A stretch of DNA of 64,000 bases from assembly GCA_001662425.1 (NCBI GenBank), contig BDDC01000174.1, positions 714 to 64,713 of the forward strand. Reading direction: 5' to 3'. Both the position numbers and the translations under genes were made by a program. The stretch is from Chlamydomonas sphaeroides. Its lineage: Eukaryota > Chlorophyta > Chlorophyceae > Chlamydomonadales > Chlamydomonadaceae. Below the pieces are notes generated by a model. It searched no databases, was not told the origin of the DNA, and worked only from the letters and a program-made list of their open reading frames with translations. Shown one piece after another: positions 36,260 through 47,300 of the stretch (position 1 is the first letter of the stretch; each line of letters starts with the position of its first letter).

Positions 36260-36269
36260 NNNNNNNNNN
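36260..36269. other. Assembly gap (10 N)
   Basis: Ten consecutive Ns. The true length is unknown. A G-run/C-run hairpin begins five bases later and may explain the break. Confidence 0.98.
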
Positions 36270-36273
36270 GCAA

Positions 36274-36296
36274 GCAGGGGGGACCTCCCCCCCTGG
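36274..36296. repeat. G/C-run hairpin next to the gap
   Basis: CAGGGGGG and CCCCCCTG arms around a four-base loop. The CAGGGGGG arm matches the outer arm of the stem-loop at 35653, so the two may be copies of one repeat. Confidence 0.65.
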
Positions 36297-37568
36297 TGTG
36301 CCCGAGACCCCTGAAATAGCCCCGGCGACAACCGCATAATGACCGACTGTTTGCGTCCGGTCTGGGTGGCCTCTTTTTGGGGCGAGCATTGCACCCTGCG
36401 CAGCTGGGGAGGTTTCGTAGCTCCAGCTGCTGAAACCTGCTCCATGTTGAACAGCCTGCTGTCGCAAGCCTAGTCAAGGCGCACCAGCTCCTGCCGCAGG
36501 CGGTCCAGCGCAGCTAGCACCGTCAGTCCGCCACCATCTGCTACTATGGTGCTGCTATCTGATGCTTGCGGGGGAGGGCCTTTTCACTGTAGAACCAGCG
36601 TGGAATACATATGAGAAGGGCCCTGCTCGACCTGCGCGACCACGGGTTGCTGCCGCGGCCGGCCCGGCTTGGCCTGCGCCACAGGCAGCTGTCACCATAG
36701 CCAATCAACCTGAGCCTGCGCAGCGGCCAGCTGTGGCAGCGCCGCCGCCTAGTGGCGAATGCGCTGCTGCGCCGCCGCTCGCCGCGCAGGCGGCCCGGCT
36801 CGGCTCGGCCAGCGCCGTATTCAATTGAGTGATTGGATTGATTGCGTACTACTTGAAGTTGGTAGAGCCTGAAGGCTGCAGGCCTCAGGAGGTGTGCGCC
36901 AGGGTACGGCCGGGAGTGGTCGACGGGTCGAGCGCACTGGTCGAGCGGGCCGCGTGGCTCGTCGCGGCTCAGCGCTCATTTTCACCCCGGGTGCTGGCCC
37001 AGGAGGTCGCGACCGGCGCCCACATCCGTGACAGCCAGTAGTGTGGAGCCGCGGTTGCAGTAACGTCTACTGGACCGGGTTGCGTGGGGAGGGGGGCAAC
37101 TAGTCGCGGAGCTTCCGTCGCGGTACGGCACGGACCCGCTGGGGCTTCGATGGCGCTCAACGCGACCTCCAAGCCAGCACGCCAGCTCGAACTTCCTCAT
37201 CGAGCACTGTGCAATCGTAACGGTCTGCATTTGAAGCTGCGTGAGCGCTGTCTTGACATTCACTGTTTTACTCCAAGAGCAAGCGCACACTAGGACCAGC
37301 AGTCGTTATGACCGTCTCTATAGGCGACGGTTTTGCCACGGTGTCGACCTTTGCTGCAGCTTGGCCGAAGCGCGGCGGTCCGCCCTGCATCTCAACGAGC
37401 AAACGCCAAAGGCTCGACGCGGTGAGCTAACCTATACAAAATGACACGATGTATTTAAATGCATCTGCTTCGCAGCCTTAGGGTGCCGCGGCTACCGCGT
37501 GGCATTCGTGCGACAATTGCGCTGCTGCGACGCCCTCGCAGGACGTCGAGGCGCTCCCATCAACGCCT

Positions 37569-38618
37569 GTGTCCACTGTTGTCGTTCCTCTTGATGGCGG
37601 GGGCGTCTGGCAGGTCGATGGGCTCCTAGGTAAGTTCAAGAGGATGAGCCCTAGGAGGCAACCGGGGCAGGGCGGGGGTACAGTGGACTACGCGAGAATG
37701 CAACCAGCCTTGGAGCACCCATCCCACAGCATTCGGGACGTGTGCCCACAGCCCCGCTGAGCCAGAGCCTCCCAGCCCCTGGCGTGTTTGGTGCCCCGCC
37801 CCGGACAAACCCTGGCCGCCGACGCCCTCGTGCAACCCTGCCGATCACGCGCTCGCAGAGTTGTTAGGCGCTGTCCTCAACACCGTGCAACACGACGCCA
37901 GCCAAGATTCCACTCCCGGCTCGGGGCTAACCGAGGCCAACCTGCGGGCGCACGGCGAGGCGGCGACACCCTCGGCCTGCGCTTCCCCGGCCGCCGACGA
38001 CGAGGAGGACCGCTCCTCCATCGCCTCCGTGGCCTCCCTGTCGGCTTGGGCCCGCGGCCAGTCTCCCAGGTACGACCGCGCCACTGCATAGCTGCTCTAC
38101 TTCCGGGCGGCGCTACTAAGCTGCTCAGCTGCCAAGTTGCGCTGCTAAGCTGTCAACTGGGGACCGAAGCGCTTCTGGGCAAAAGGTTGCGGCCGCCGGC
38201 CGCAACGGCCTGTCCGATATCCCTGGAGCTCGCTCGTCGGTGCCGGCCACACGCAGACGCAACCACATCGCCAACGCCACATCCCACATGCCAGCCTATG
38301 CCTGACCCCGCCTGCCCGTCCCTGCTCCCGGTGCCCGTGAACAGCCGGCGCGGCAGCGACGGCGGCGCGCTCACCCCCAGCGGCGGCAGCCCCCGCTCCC
38401 TGGCGCGTGACAATGTCAACAGCCCATTCAGCTGCCAATTCAGTTTCAAAGCGGCAGAGGGGCCGACGGCGGCGGCGCCGCCGCCGCTGCAGCAGCTGCG
38501 CAGCGGCGGCGGCGCCACCAACAGCAGCTGCACCGGCGTAGCTGGCGCCGGCGATGTCGCCGACGGCGGCGGGCGCTGGTCCCGGCGGCGCGCGCCGGGC
38601 GCTGGCGCGCGCCGGTAG
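37569..38618 (+). CDS. Doubtful multi-exon gene, Ser-rich product
   Basis: Fragments of coding character. MSTVVVPLDGGGVWQVDGLL ends at a GTAAGT donor (37629). A frame near 37861-38070 reads LLGAVLNTVQHDASQD, then EEDRSSIASVASLSAWARG, and ends at an AG|GTACGA donor. A further frame ends at 38618: SRRGSDGGALTPSGGSPRSL, then NVNSPFSCQFSFKAAEG. Ser/Pro/Asp-rich composition is typical of algal regulatory proteins, but no domain is recognised and I could not join all parts in one phase. Exon limits are approximate. Confidence 0.3.
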
Positions 38619-40355
38619 CCCGTGTCGCACGGGCCCCCTGGGGCCTACCCGACGGGACCCGCGCGAAGGGCAACGTCAGGTTACTGAAGGCCCGTCAGAA
38701 CCAGATGAGCTTACGGTCATGCGCGTCGGCGGGGGCGGGTAGCGGATAGCTAGTTCAGGAGCTCGCACTTTGTAGCCTGGGGCGCGAGCGCACGGCGCTG
38801 AGGGCGGCTGCAGCGGGCATCTCTCTCACACTGACGTAGCCAAAAGGATTGCGGGGACTGTGACCCGCGGACCGGCGTAGCTTGTGGTGCACGGGCGGGC
38901 AGGACGAGCAGAGGCATGGCATGGCAGGGGTAGGCAGGCAGGGACCCGGGCAGGACACTGTCGGGGCGGCGGCGGCGCGAGAGCTGGACATGTAGGCTCT
39001 GCGGTGCTGCCGGCTGCCAGCCACCGCATGGCACTGGTCTGCCGATACTGGCCGATAAGTAGCGAGAAAACTGGTGTGTCGTGTCGTGGAGTGTGTTTAG
39101 CGCAGAGCCCCCGGGCCCGGGGCGAGATGCCGCGAGGCTGCACAGGGAGGAGCCGGCAAGAGCCAGCGGCGGCGGCGGCAGCGCCTAGGCAGGTAGCGTT
39201 GCCTGTTGTGGTCTTCGTCTCTCTCTTTCTTCCTTTGTGGTTGTAGCATTGGAGCTGGTGCGCTCGGCGGCGCCGGCGGGGCGCTCGGACGGGTGGCTGG
39301 TGGGGGCGCCGTGGCATTCACGGCGCTCCCACTGCGGCGGGACGTCAGCCCGACGGGCTTGGTTCGGAAAGCACAAGGCGCACGAGCTGCGCCTGCGCGC
39401 CCACGGCATGTAACATGTACCCACGGCTGCATGTGGGGCTGGCAGCGGCAGCGGTGCATGTCGCCGGAGCGGCTCCCTACAGATGCAGTTGCAGGCCGCC
39501 TGGATTGGCGGGGGCAACGCAGCCTTTGCCACGAGGCCTCGGGGCCTGGACCACGCCGACTCTCGTCGCTGGCATCCATTGTTCTCTACACCAAGTTACA
39601 TGCGTTGCAGTGGGCCGCACGCGTGCAGCGCGCCGCCAGCGCAGTGCATCCTGAGACCGCGCCACAGCGGCACACCTGCCCCAGCGACACCGTCCGCAAC
39701 CGCCGTGCCCGCCTAGCATCAGCAAACCTTCGTCCACATCACCCACAGTCCGGTCGGGCCGCCCTCAAGCCCCTCCACACTGCGGCCAGTCGGGTCGCAT
39801 CAACGCGGAGGCCAGCCTGCAAACCTCCAGGGGAGCGCTGCACATGGCCCCTGGCACAGTGCACCTCCCCCACAAGCCAACGCCATACTGCCAATGCAGG
39901 CACACTTGGACATCCAGTTGGTTTCTGGTCGGTCATAAACTGACCGCTCTTCAAATTGAGGGTCAGCGGCGGCCTGCGCTCAAGCGCCCGTGACACAGGG
40001 CGCGTGCCGCGAGCAACGGCGGCCCCGCCGCATAATGGCAGCGCGCCTCAAGGCCGCTACGGGGGCGCCACGCGTGGTGCTAGGCGGCCCCAACCGCCGG
40101 TCCGCGCTCCTCGTCCGCTGGGTGGCCGTGCCCGAGAGCCGCTTAGCTTTGCCTGCAAGGGAGAGGGGCAGGCAGCCACGGTAGCAGCGCCGCGCGCACG
40201 CACCGCCTCAGCACGGCGCAGCAGCATCCCTGCGGCGCGCCGCTATGCGAGGCCACCCGCTGTCAGGCCAGCCGAAAGCCGCGGACCCGACCGGCGCACA
40301 CGCGACGACCGCTCTCAGCCATGTTCGGCCCCGGCGGGCCTCATGCGAGCCGCCG
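38619..40355. other. Intergenic
   Basis: About 1.7 kb with several long open frames of Arg/Ala/Pro type that look compositional. Nothing was supported. Confidence 0.4.
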
Positions 40356-41069
40356 CTATGCCCCGGCGCCAGGCGCCTGGCCACACCTCTCGGTAGCGGC
40401 GCCTGCCGGTGTTATCTGCTGGCTAGCGGCCCCCTGGCCGCCAAGCCGCGCCCGGTCAAACAGCATCTCCTTGTACGCGCGCCACGCCTCCTGTCGCCGC
40501 GCCTCGGCGTTCACGCGCTCGGCCTTCTTGAACGTCCGCAAGTCCTCCGCCACGCCGCGCTGGAAGGCTTCCCGCCAGTCTAGCTCGCGCAGGTGCGTGA
40601 ACCGCACGAAGCTGCGGCGGTAGCGCTCGGGGTCGGTCCGGTTGCGGGGCTGGAGCTGGAGGTGGCGCTGGTACGTGGCCCAGTCGGTCTTGGCCGTGGC
40701 CGACGGTGGCGCGTAAGGCGAACGCAGGACGTCAGGCAGAGCAGCGTTGGGGTCGTAGTTGGGATTGCAGTAGTGCCACTGGTGCCGTGAAGGGCGCTTG
40801 ATGGCCGGCTTGCGGCCGGGCGCCTTGCCCATCACCCACTTCCAATCCCAGTCTGGTACTGCCGAGCCTTTACCGCTGCTGCTGGCGCTCCGCCCGCTCG
40901 TGCTGGGCCGATCGGAGTCGGCATCCATGGCCTGGCGACCAGCGTCGCTGGCATAGCCGCGACAAGAGCTACTGCTGAAGAGCGTTGAGGCGTGGTTTGC
41001 AGAGAGCGAGCATGCTGACAGTGCGCTCTGTGCGTGCAATGCTCTACCGAATAGCTGGGCGCTGAGCAT
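40356..41069 (-). CDS. Probable mitochondrial protein, unknown function
   Basis: Single-exon ORF of 237 residues. The chosen start is MLSAQLFGRALHAQSALSAC (41069), because a typical mitochondrial presequence follows: Arg/Ser/Ala-rich, no acidic residue for 40 residues, and a CRGYAS site like an R-x-Y|S processing motif near residue 38. The frame is open further upstream. The mature part is basic and aromatic, with WDWKWVMGKAPGRKPAIKR, then SRHQWHYCNPNYDPNAALP, then a charged helical C-terminus (AEDLRTFKKAERVNAEARR). The high Arg/Lys and Trp content would suit a mitoribosomal or respiratory-complex accessory subunit; that is inference only. Confidence 0.6.
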   Translation of the reverse strand: MLSAQLFGRALHAQSALSACSLSANHASTLFSSSSCRGYASDAGRQAMDADSDRPSTSGRSASSSGKGSAVPDWDWKWVMGKAPGRKPAIKRPSRHQWHYCNPNYDPNAALPDVLRSPYAPPSATAKTDWATYQRHLQLQPRNRTDPERYRRSFVRFTHLRELDWREAFQRGVAEDLRTFKKAERVNAEARRQEAWRAYKEMLFDRARLGGQGAASQQITPAGAATERCGQAPGAGA

Positions 41070-41328
41070 GGTTGCGCAGCACGGACTAGTGGCGGACGTG
41101 GAGTATCTTGAAGGGGTGAGCATGCTACGCAAAGGGTCTAGGTTTTGTGGAAACCCACACGCAGGCTGCTCGCACCTCTTGTCCCCGGCCGCCTCGTTGA
41201 TATTTGCGTCACGTGAGGCAATGGCCACTTCACCTGCATTACTACCAACTCACACGACTATCCCTCCCCACGAGCGCAGCCGCATGGTCCCCTCGCGGGA
41301 TTATTACACCCTGGCATGCCGCCTAGCG

Positions 41329-44300
41329 TTAAGGCGCCCCGCCATCGCTACTGCGTCCAGCCGACCCGGCCGCCACCGCCGCGCCCGCTGCACGCGCCGC
41401 TGCCAACGGCTCTCTGCACGCCGGCCCCAACGCCGCCAGCCCCGACACCGCCGCCGCCAGCCCCGACTGGTGCCTCGTCGTTGCCGCCGCGTCGCCGGCG
41501 CTCGCCGCCGCCGCGGCGGCTGCGCGGCGCGCCTCCGCCGCCTGCGACCACAGCTCACACACATTGCTGGGCCGCAACCGCGCCGCCGCCTCCAGGGCCT
41601 CGGCGATGCCGTCCAGGGCCTCGCGAGCGGTCAGTGGCGGCAGGTGCGGCGCCTTCGCCGCAGCAGCGGTGCCCGGCGGTGCCCGCTTCACGGTTGCGCC
41701 CGCCAACGACCTGTCGGCCGGCACGCATGTCACATCACGTTATGCACTCGGGCCGGGTCTACGGTGAAAAGGGCCTCTGTGTGCTGGTGCCCGCCCCACG
41801 ATCCCCTCCCCCAAGCCTTGCGCCTGCTTTCGGAACCACGGCCACCCGCCCCTGCTCCCTGCCCCCAAGTCCCTCCGCTTGGGCTCCAGGGTTGCCCATC
41901 TCCCTGATCATTCTCCCCACACTGCACATCTACGACTGACCCTAGCTCCCTCGTCCCCCGTGACACCCTTCCCACCAGGCGGTGGTGGGCTGCCCCTCCT
42001 GCAGCCGCGTCAGCTGCTGGTGCAGCAGCATGGCAGACACGGACAGGTGCACCGCGGCCTCCTGCAGGGCAGGGAGAAGGAGGGGAGCTGTGGCCGACAG
42101 CCAGGGTTCGGCGCGGTGCCGCAACAGCATGGCCGTGGCAGGTAGCACGTAGCGGGCAAGATTTTCCAGGACGGGATGAGAGTTACGATGCAGCGCCTGG
42201 TGCGCCCCCAGGCCCCCTAACCGCCTCACTGCCCTTGCCCAAGCCCCCTGTCTCCGGCCCCCTCCGCACCTGCGCCCTGCCCTGCCCAGCCAGCACATGG
42301 CCCCACTCGGCCTGCAGCCAGGGGTCCTCGGGGTCGCCGGACTGCACGCTGCGGGGCGGGGAGTTGGCGAAGGGTGGGGAGGACGAGGCGTCACACGAGA
42401 GGAAAGCGTCAGTGACGCGGATCCTGCCCATGCCCATGCGGGCCTCATGCAGCGTGCGCAGCTTCGACGGCGGCATGTGCAGCGTACGACACAGAGTACG
42501 AATGCGGTACACGCGGCGCCCCACGCGCACCGGCCCTGTGCTCACATGTGGATGAGCTGCATGTGCGGCGAGGTGCTGCCGTGCTGCGCAGCCTCGCCCT
42601 GGCCCATGCTGACCGCCGCACGGCGGCAGTACGGCATGTCGTCCAGCACCTGCCGTACGTAGCCGTACGCCGCCGCCTTGAGACGGGCCTTGGCGTTGGC
42701 CGCGTTGGCGGCGAGCGCGGGCGCCGACGGCACCGAGGCGGCGGCGCGGGCGGCGGTGACGGAGAGCGCGAGCTCGCGGTAGACGGGCATTCGCGCCTCC
42801 AGGCAGCGGAGCAGCTTGCGAGGGGGCGGGCCTGGGGGGCGGTGGTACGCAGCACGACGGTGGTTGTGGGGTTGGCTGACCGGGCAGGGAACGTGCCGTA
42901 TCCGTCGGGCGTGCGGGGTGGGATGAGCGGTGCTCTCCCGTGCCCCCTCCTCGCCACGCCGCTCGCCGCGAGAGCCGGGCCCTGCCCCCCAGGGGTCGCG
43001 TGCGCCCCACGGCCCCACCTCTTCTCCGCGCCTCCTCCACAAGCTGCCCGAACACCTCCTTGGCTACCTCGGAAGAGGCCGCTGAGCCACCGCCGTCGCC
43101 GCCGCCGCCGTCGCCGCCGCTGGGCCCTGCCGCCTCGTCGGCGGCCTTTGCCAGCGCGGCGGTGCACCAGCCCAGCGAGTTCTCCGCGTCCTGCGGTGGC
43201 GGCGCAGCAAGGGGCTCGCTACGGAGAGCAGCAGGACTCCGCCAAGCGCACGCCGGTCGACGTGCTGGACGCGCTTCAGGCAGCCTGCACAAGCGCCTGC
43301 CCTCTGCTGCGCCCCATGCCCACTCCGCCTAGAGTTGCATGCTGTGCCCTTGACCAAGGCGCGCGCAGGGGCCGCCGGTCCATGCCCTCCCCCGCCCATG
43401 CCACTGCCCACGCGGCCTCCTGCCCGCCCGACCCATGGGCCCAACATGGCCTCACCCGGCCCGCCCCCGCTTGTGCGTACAGCGCGGCCGCCTGCTCCAG
43501 GGAGTCACAGCCCTCGCCCAGCTGCGAGGGGTGCAGGCATGGATTGGGGCAGGTGGAAGGGCGAGGGGGAGGGCAGGTGGAAGGGCCGCAGCCCTTGCCC
43601 AGCTGTGTCTGGAATCAGCGTCGGGGCGCTTCGGAAGGGAGGTGGGCACGGCAGGAGCCCAGGTAAGCCCCAAGGAGCTGTGGCGCAGCGAGGCGCAGCA
43701 GGGAGTTGGGCACCACCCAGCCCTGCAGCCCCTCACCTGCGCCAGCTCCGGCCGCAGCAGCAGCACGCCCCACCTCGCCACGGGCGCCGGGTCCCTCGGC
43801 GCGGCCGAGTGCAGCGCCCTGAAGATGGCGTTGAGCGCCTTGGCCGCCTCCGCCGCCACGTACTTGCAGGACAGCGCCCTCTCCAGCTCCGCCACGCCGG
43901 CCTCGGGCTGGCCTGCGGGGAGAACCGGGGGACGGAAATGGGGGAAGAGCGGCAGGGTTAGTGTCAGCGCCCACCCCAGTAGCCGGCTGCTGCAGTTGCC
44001 GGAGGGAACTGGTCCCGCTGCAACAGCCCGGACCGGGGTGGAGGCCATGGAGGACCGGGGTGGAGGCCATGGAGGGCCGGGGTGGAGGCCATGGAGGACC
44101 GGGGTGGAGGCCATGGAGGACCGGGGTGGAGGCCATGGAGGACCGGGGTGGAGGCCATGGAGGACCGGGGTGGAGGCCATGGACGACCGGGGTGGAGGCG
44201 ACGCCGATCAGCGCCCGCCAGTCTAGAACTCCGCCTCCCTGGCTCTTGGGCAGGGCCACTTCTGCACCCAGGCCCAGCAGCCCAGCTACGAGGCACGGCC

Positions 44301-47300
44301 AGGCGCCCCACCGCTGTTGATGAGGCTGACGCCCACCCAGTAGTCGGGCTCGCAATAGCCCGGCTCGATTGTGCGCGCGGCGCGGAAGTGGGCCAGCGCC
44401 GCCGCCTGGTCGCCCTTGCGGCGGGACAGGATGCCCATGTTGAGGGCCACCTTGGCGCTGGCGGGGCACACCTGGCGGGCGCGTGGGAGGCGGGGGAGGC
44501 GAGGGAGCGCGGTGGCGGTTAGGCAGCCAGCATGCGCCACAACCCGAATGCGTACGGTAGCAGCTTGAATAGAATTAATGCGTGCGTCCGGTGCGCGACA
44601 CACGGTTGACCCTACTCAGGGATGCAGCCGACACTGTCCACACACTATGGGCGTGATGTGCCGGGGCCGGGTTGCGCTGTTAGGATGCGTTTGCGCGCGC
44701 GTCGGCGGGTGCTGCGACGTATCGTCTCCAGTCGTGCCGGTCGCTTCAACGTCAGGTAACCTACGCATCGGTGCGCGGGCTGGATGCGCGGGCCTCGGGT
44801 TCCTTTAAGGCGGCGTTGGGCTTTGCTTCCCGCACGGGTGCATCTAAACGCATCCCTACTTTCTTCCTATGCACGACCAGCGCGTCACCAACCCGGGGCG
44901 TGCCGTGTGCGGGGTGGTTCTCTATTTCGGCATTAAGTTAAATACACATGGGGGGCGCACATGGCAAGGGACGCGGCCCGGCGCCCCACCCGGTACGCCG
45001 ACTTGAATAGAGCTTCCTCTGTCAGCCACTCCCGGTTGCGGGCCCAGGTACGGCACGCGTACGCCACCAATACGGCAGCGCACAGGCCGTACAGCAGGAC
45101 GGCAACGGGCGCGCGGTGCCGCCGCGCCGCCGTGCGGCGCTTGCCGCCTCTGCCGCCGCAAGCATCATCATCTTCAACGATTGCGTCGTCGTCCTGCTCC
45201 TGCTCCTGCTGCTCGGCGTCAGTGTCGGCGCCCGCGGCCCAGGCCAGCGCCCCCGCCAGGCCCTCGGCCGCCAGCAGGCAGAAGCCCAGCGAGGGGAAGT
45301 ACAGCAGCCGCTCGCCTGGCAGGGAGCAGGGGGAGGAGGGGGATGCAGGTGGACATGCAGGCAGGCAACCGGCGAAACGATGTGGGGCTGCGTCGGCGGC
45401 ATTGAAGCCAGGCCCTGACTGAGGCCGCTAACATGCGCATGAAAGGCGCGTTGCCCCGCATGCCATTGCATCATGGGTGCACATGCGTTCGATGCGTCGC
45501 CTCGACACGAAAGCGTTGTCAGGTGTCTAAGTGTGCTGCTTACGGTGTCTAGGTGTGTACGTGCTGGGTCGCACCTATGAACGTGCCCACGTAGAACAGC
45601 ACGTTGGAGGCGGGGAAGAACGGCCCCACCACCAGTCCTGCCAGCACCAGCAGCCGCCAGCGGGCAGCCCACAGCTCCCCGTCCGGTGCCTCCTGTGCCT
45701 CCGCCTCCTGGCACTCCCCGAGGCCGCCCTCCACCACTTCGTCCTCCGCCTCCGCCTCTTCCTCGAACTCCGCCTCCGGCTCCGGCAAGCGCAGCCGGCC
45801 CGTGGCCCCGCCGGCAGGACCGCTGCCGTACGCCGCCGCACGCAGCGCCCGCCACCAGGCTGCCAGCACGCCCCACGGCGCCGCCTCAAGTACGACGTAC
45901 GACATGTAGCCGTACAGTACGAGCGTAGCTGCGTTACGGGGATCCGCCAGGCTGGACAGTAGCGGTATGCAGGCGAAGGACCAGTCGGCGGACAGGTGCT
46001 GCGGCCACAGCAGGAGCCAGGCGTAGCGCGCGTGCAGATGGCCGGTGGACAGCGCGCGCTCCGTGGCCGAGGAGGAGAAGGGTATGGGGTTCTCCACCTG
46101 GCGAGGGTTGCGTGGAAGGAGCAGAAAGGCGCAGAGGTGATGGTGGGTGGGGGCAGGATTCGAGGACGGAAGATGATGGTCTGAGGACCGGAGGCCCGCC
46201 CGACGCAGCGCGTGGAGCTGTCGTCCAAGGGCGGATTGCCCTGCCGTACACCGTACACGACATCTGCCGTACCTTGCGGTAGATGCGCACCAGCTGGTCC
46301 ACCGCCACCCAGCTGCGCAGCTTCACGTACGCCACACCAACCGCCGCCAGCAGCGACATGCGGAGCCACTTGGGCTCCTTCACGCCCGCCCATGTCACAG
46401 CACGCGCCAACGCCGCCGCCAGCCCCGGCCGCCCTGAGCCGCGCCCCGGCTCCATCGGCCCATCGACTGCTGCTGTACGGTGTACGGCAGTCGGTACGAT
46501 AACCGGTACGAGCAGCACGTCGGCGGCCAGCATGCCGCCTAGCACCGTGATGCCGATCTCCTTGCCCAGCGCCGCCGCCACCGCCAGCGCCGCCGCCGCC
46601 GCCACCGCCGCCCAGTGCACCGCCGCTCCCCTCCCGCCGCCGCCGCCCTTTGCCCCCGCGGCGGCGCGCCGCTGGGCGTCCGCCTCCGCCGCCGCCACGT
46701 AGATCATGATGGCGGGAATGGACAGCGCAGCGCTGAGCAGCTCGGCGTGGCCCACCACGCCCGCCACAGCCTCAGTGTGGACTGGGTGCAGCGCGAAGGC
46801 CAGGCCCGCGAACCAGGCGGGCACGTGCAGCCGCTGCGTCGCGAGGGCCAGGGGGCCAGCGCTCTGCGCTGGCGTAGCTGGGGAGGGCGGAGCGGTGGCG
46901 GCGGGCGGCGGAGGTGAGGGCGCCTGCCGTCGCCGCTGGCGCAGGCCGTCGGCGGTGCCGCGGGGCGCAGCGGGGCCGGCCTTCGGCGCCGGCGGCTCGT
47001 CGGCGAGCGGCTGTTGCGCCTGCTGTTCCTCTGCCGGGGCGATTTGTCGCGCCGGCGGCGCCGCGCGCAGCAGCAGCGGCCGCGGGCTCCAGCGGCGGCG
47101 CAGCAGGAAGTAGGCCAGGCTGCGGCGGTGAGGCGTGGTGCGCACAGTCAGCGGGAGGAGCTATCAGGCCAGGCCGCTGCACGCGGAGCGGGGTCAGGCG
47201 GATGTACGCGGCGGGGGCCGCTGTAACGCCGTCGGCCGTGCCGGCTCAGGCCTGAGCCCCAGGGCCCCCCGCACCAGCGCACCAGGCCGCCGACCAGGCC

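Larger units (their letters stand above)
35191..37568. other. Gene-poor, hairpin-rich stretch with an assembly gap
   Basis: About 2.4 kb, slightly less GC-rich than its neighbours. It holds the transaldolase 5' flank, hairpins at 35653-35717 and 36274-36296, other short inverted repeats (for example near 35998-36012) and ten Ns at 36260-36269. Open frames at 36562-36828 and 36829-37041 are the same frame parted by a TGA and show no family signal. Confidence 0.45.

Noticed and set aside
36562..37041. Pro/Ala-rich ORF continuing after a TGA as one reading frame
   Set aside because: No recognisable family; readthrough would be needed and nothing supports it.
39206..39943. 245-codon plus-strand ORF with a signal-like start
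   Set aside because: Composition matches random GC-rich frames, with no splice support and no family motif.
43452..44226. Repetitive plus- and minus-strand proteins over 44.0-44.2 kb
   Set aside because: They are translations of the 21-base intronic minisatellite; the unit length keeps frames open.
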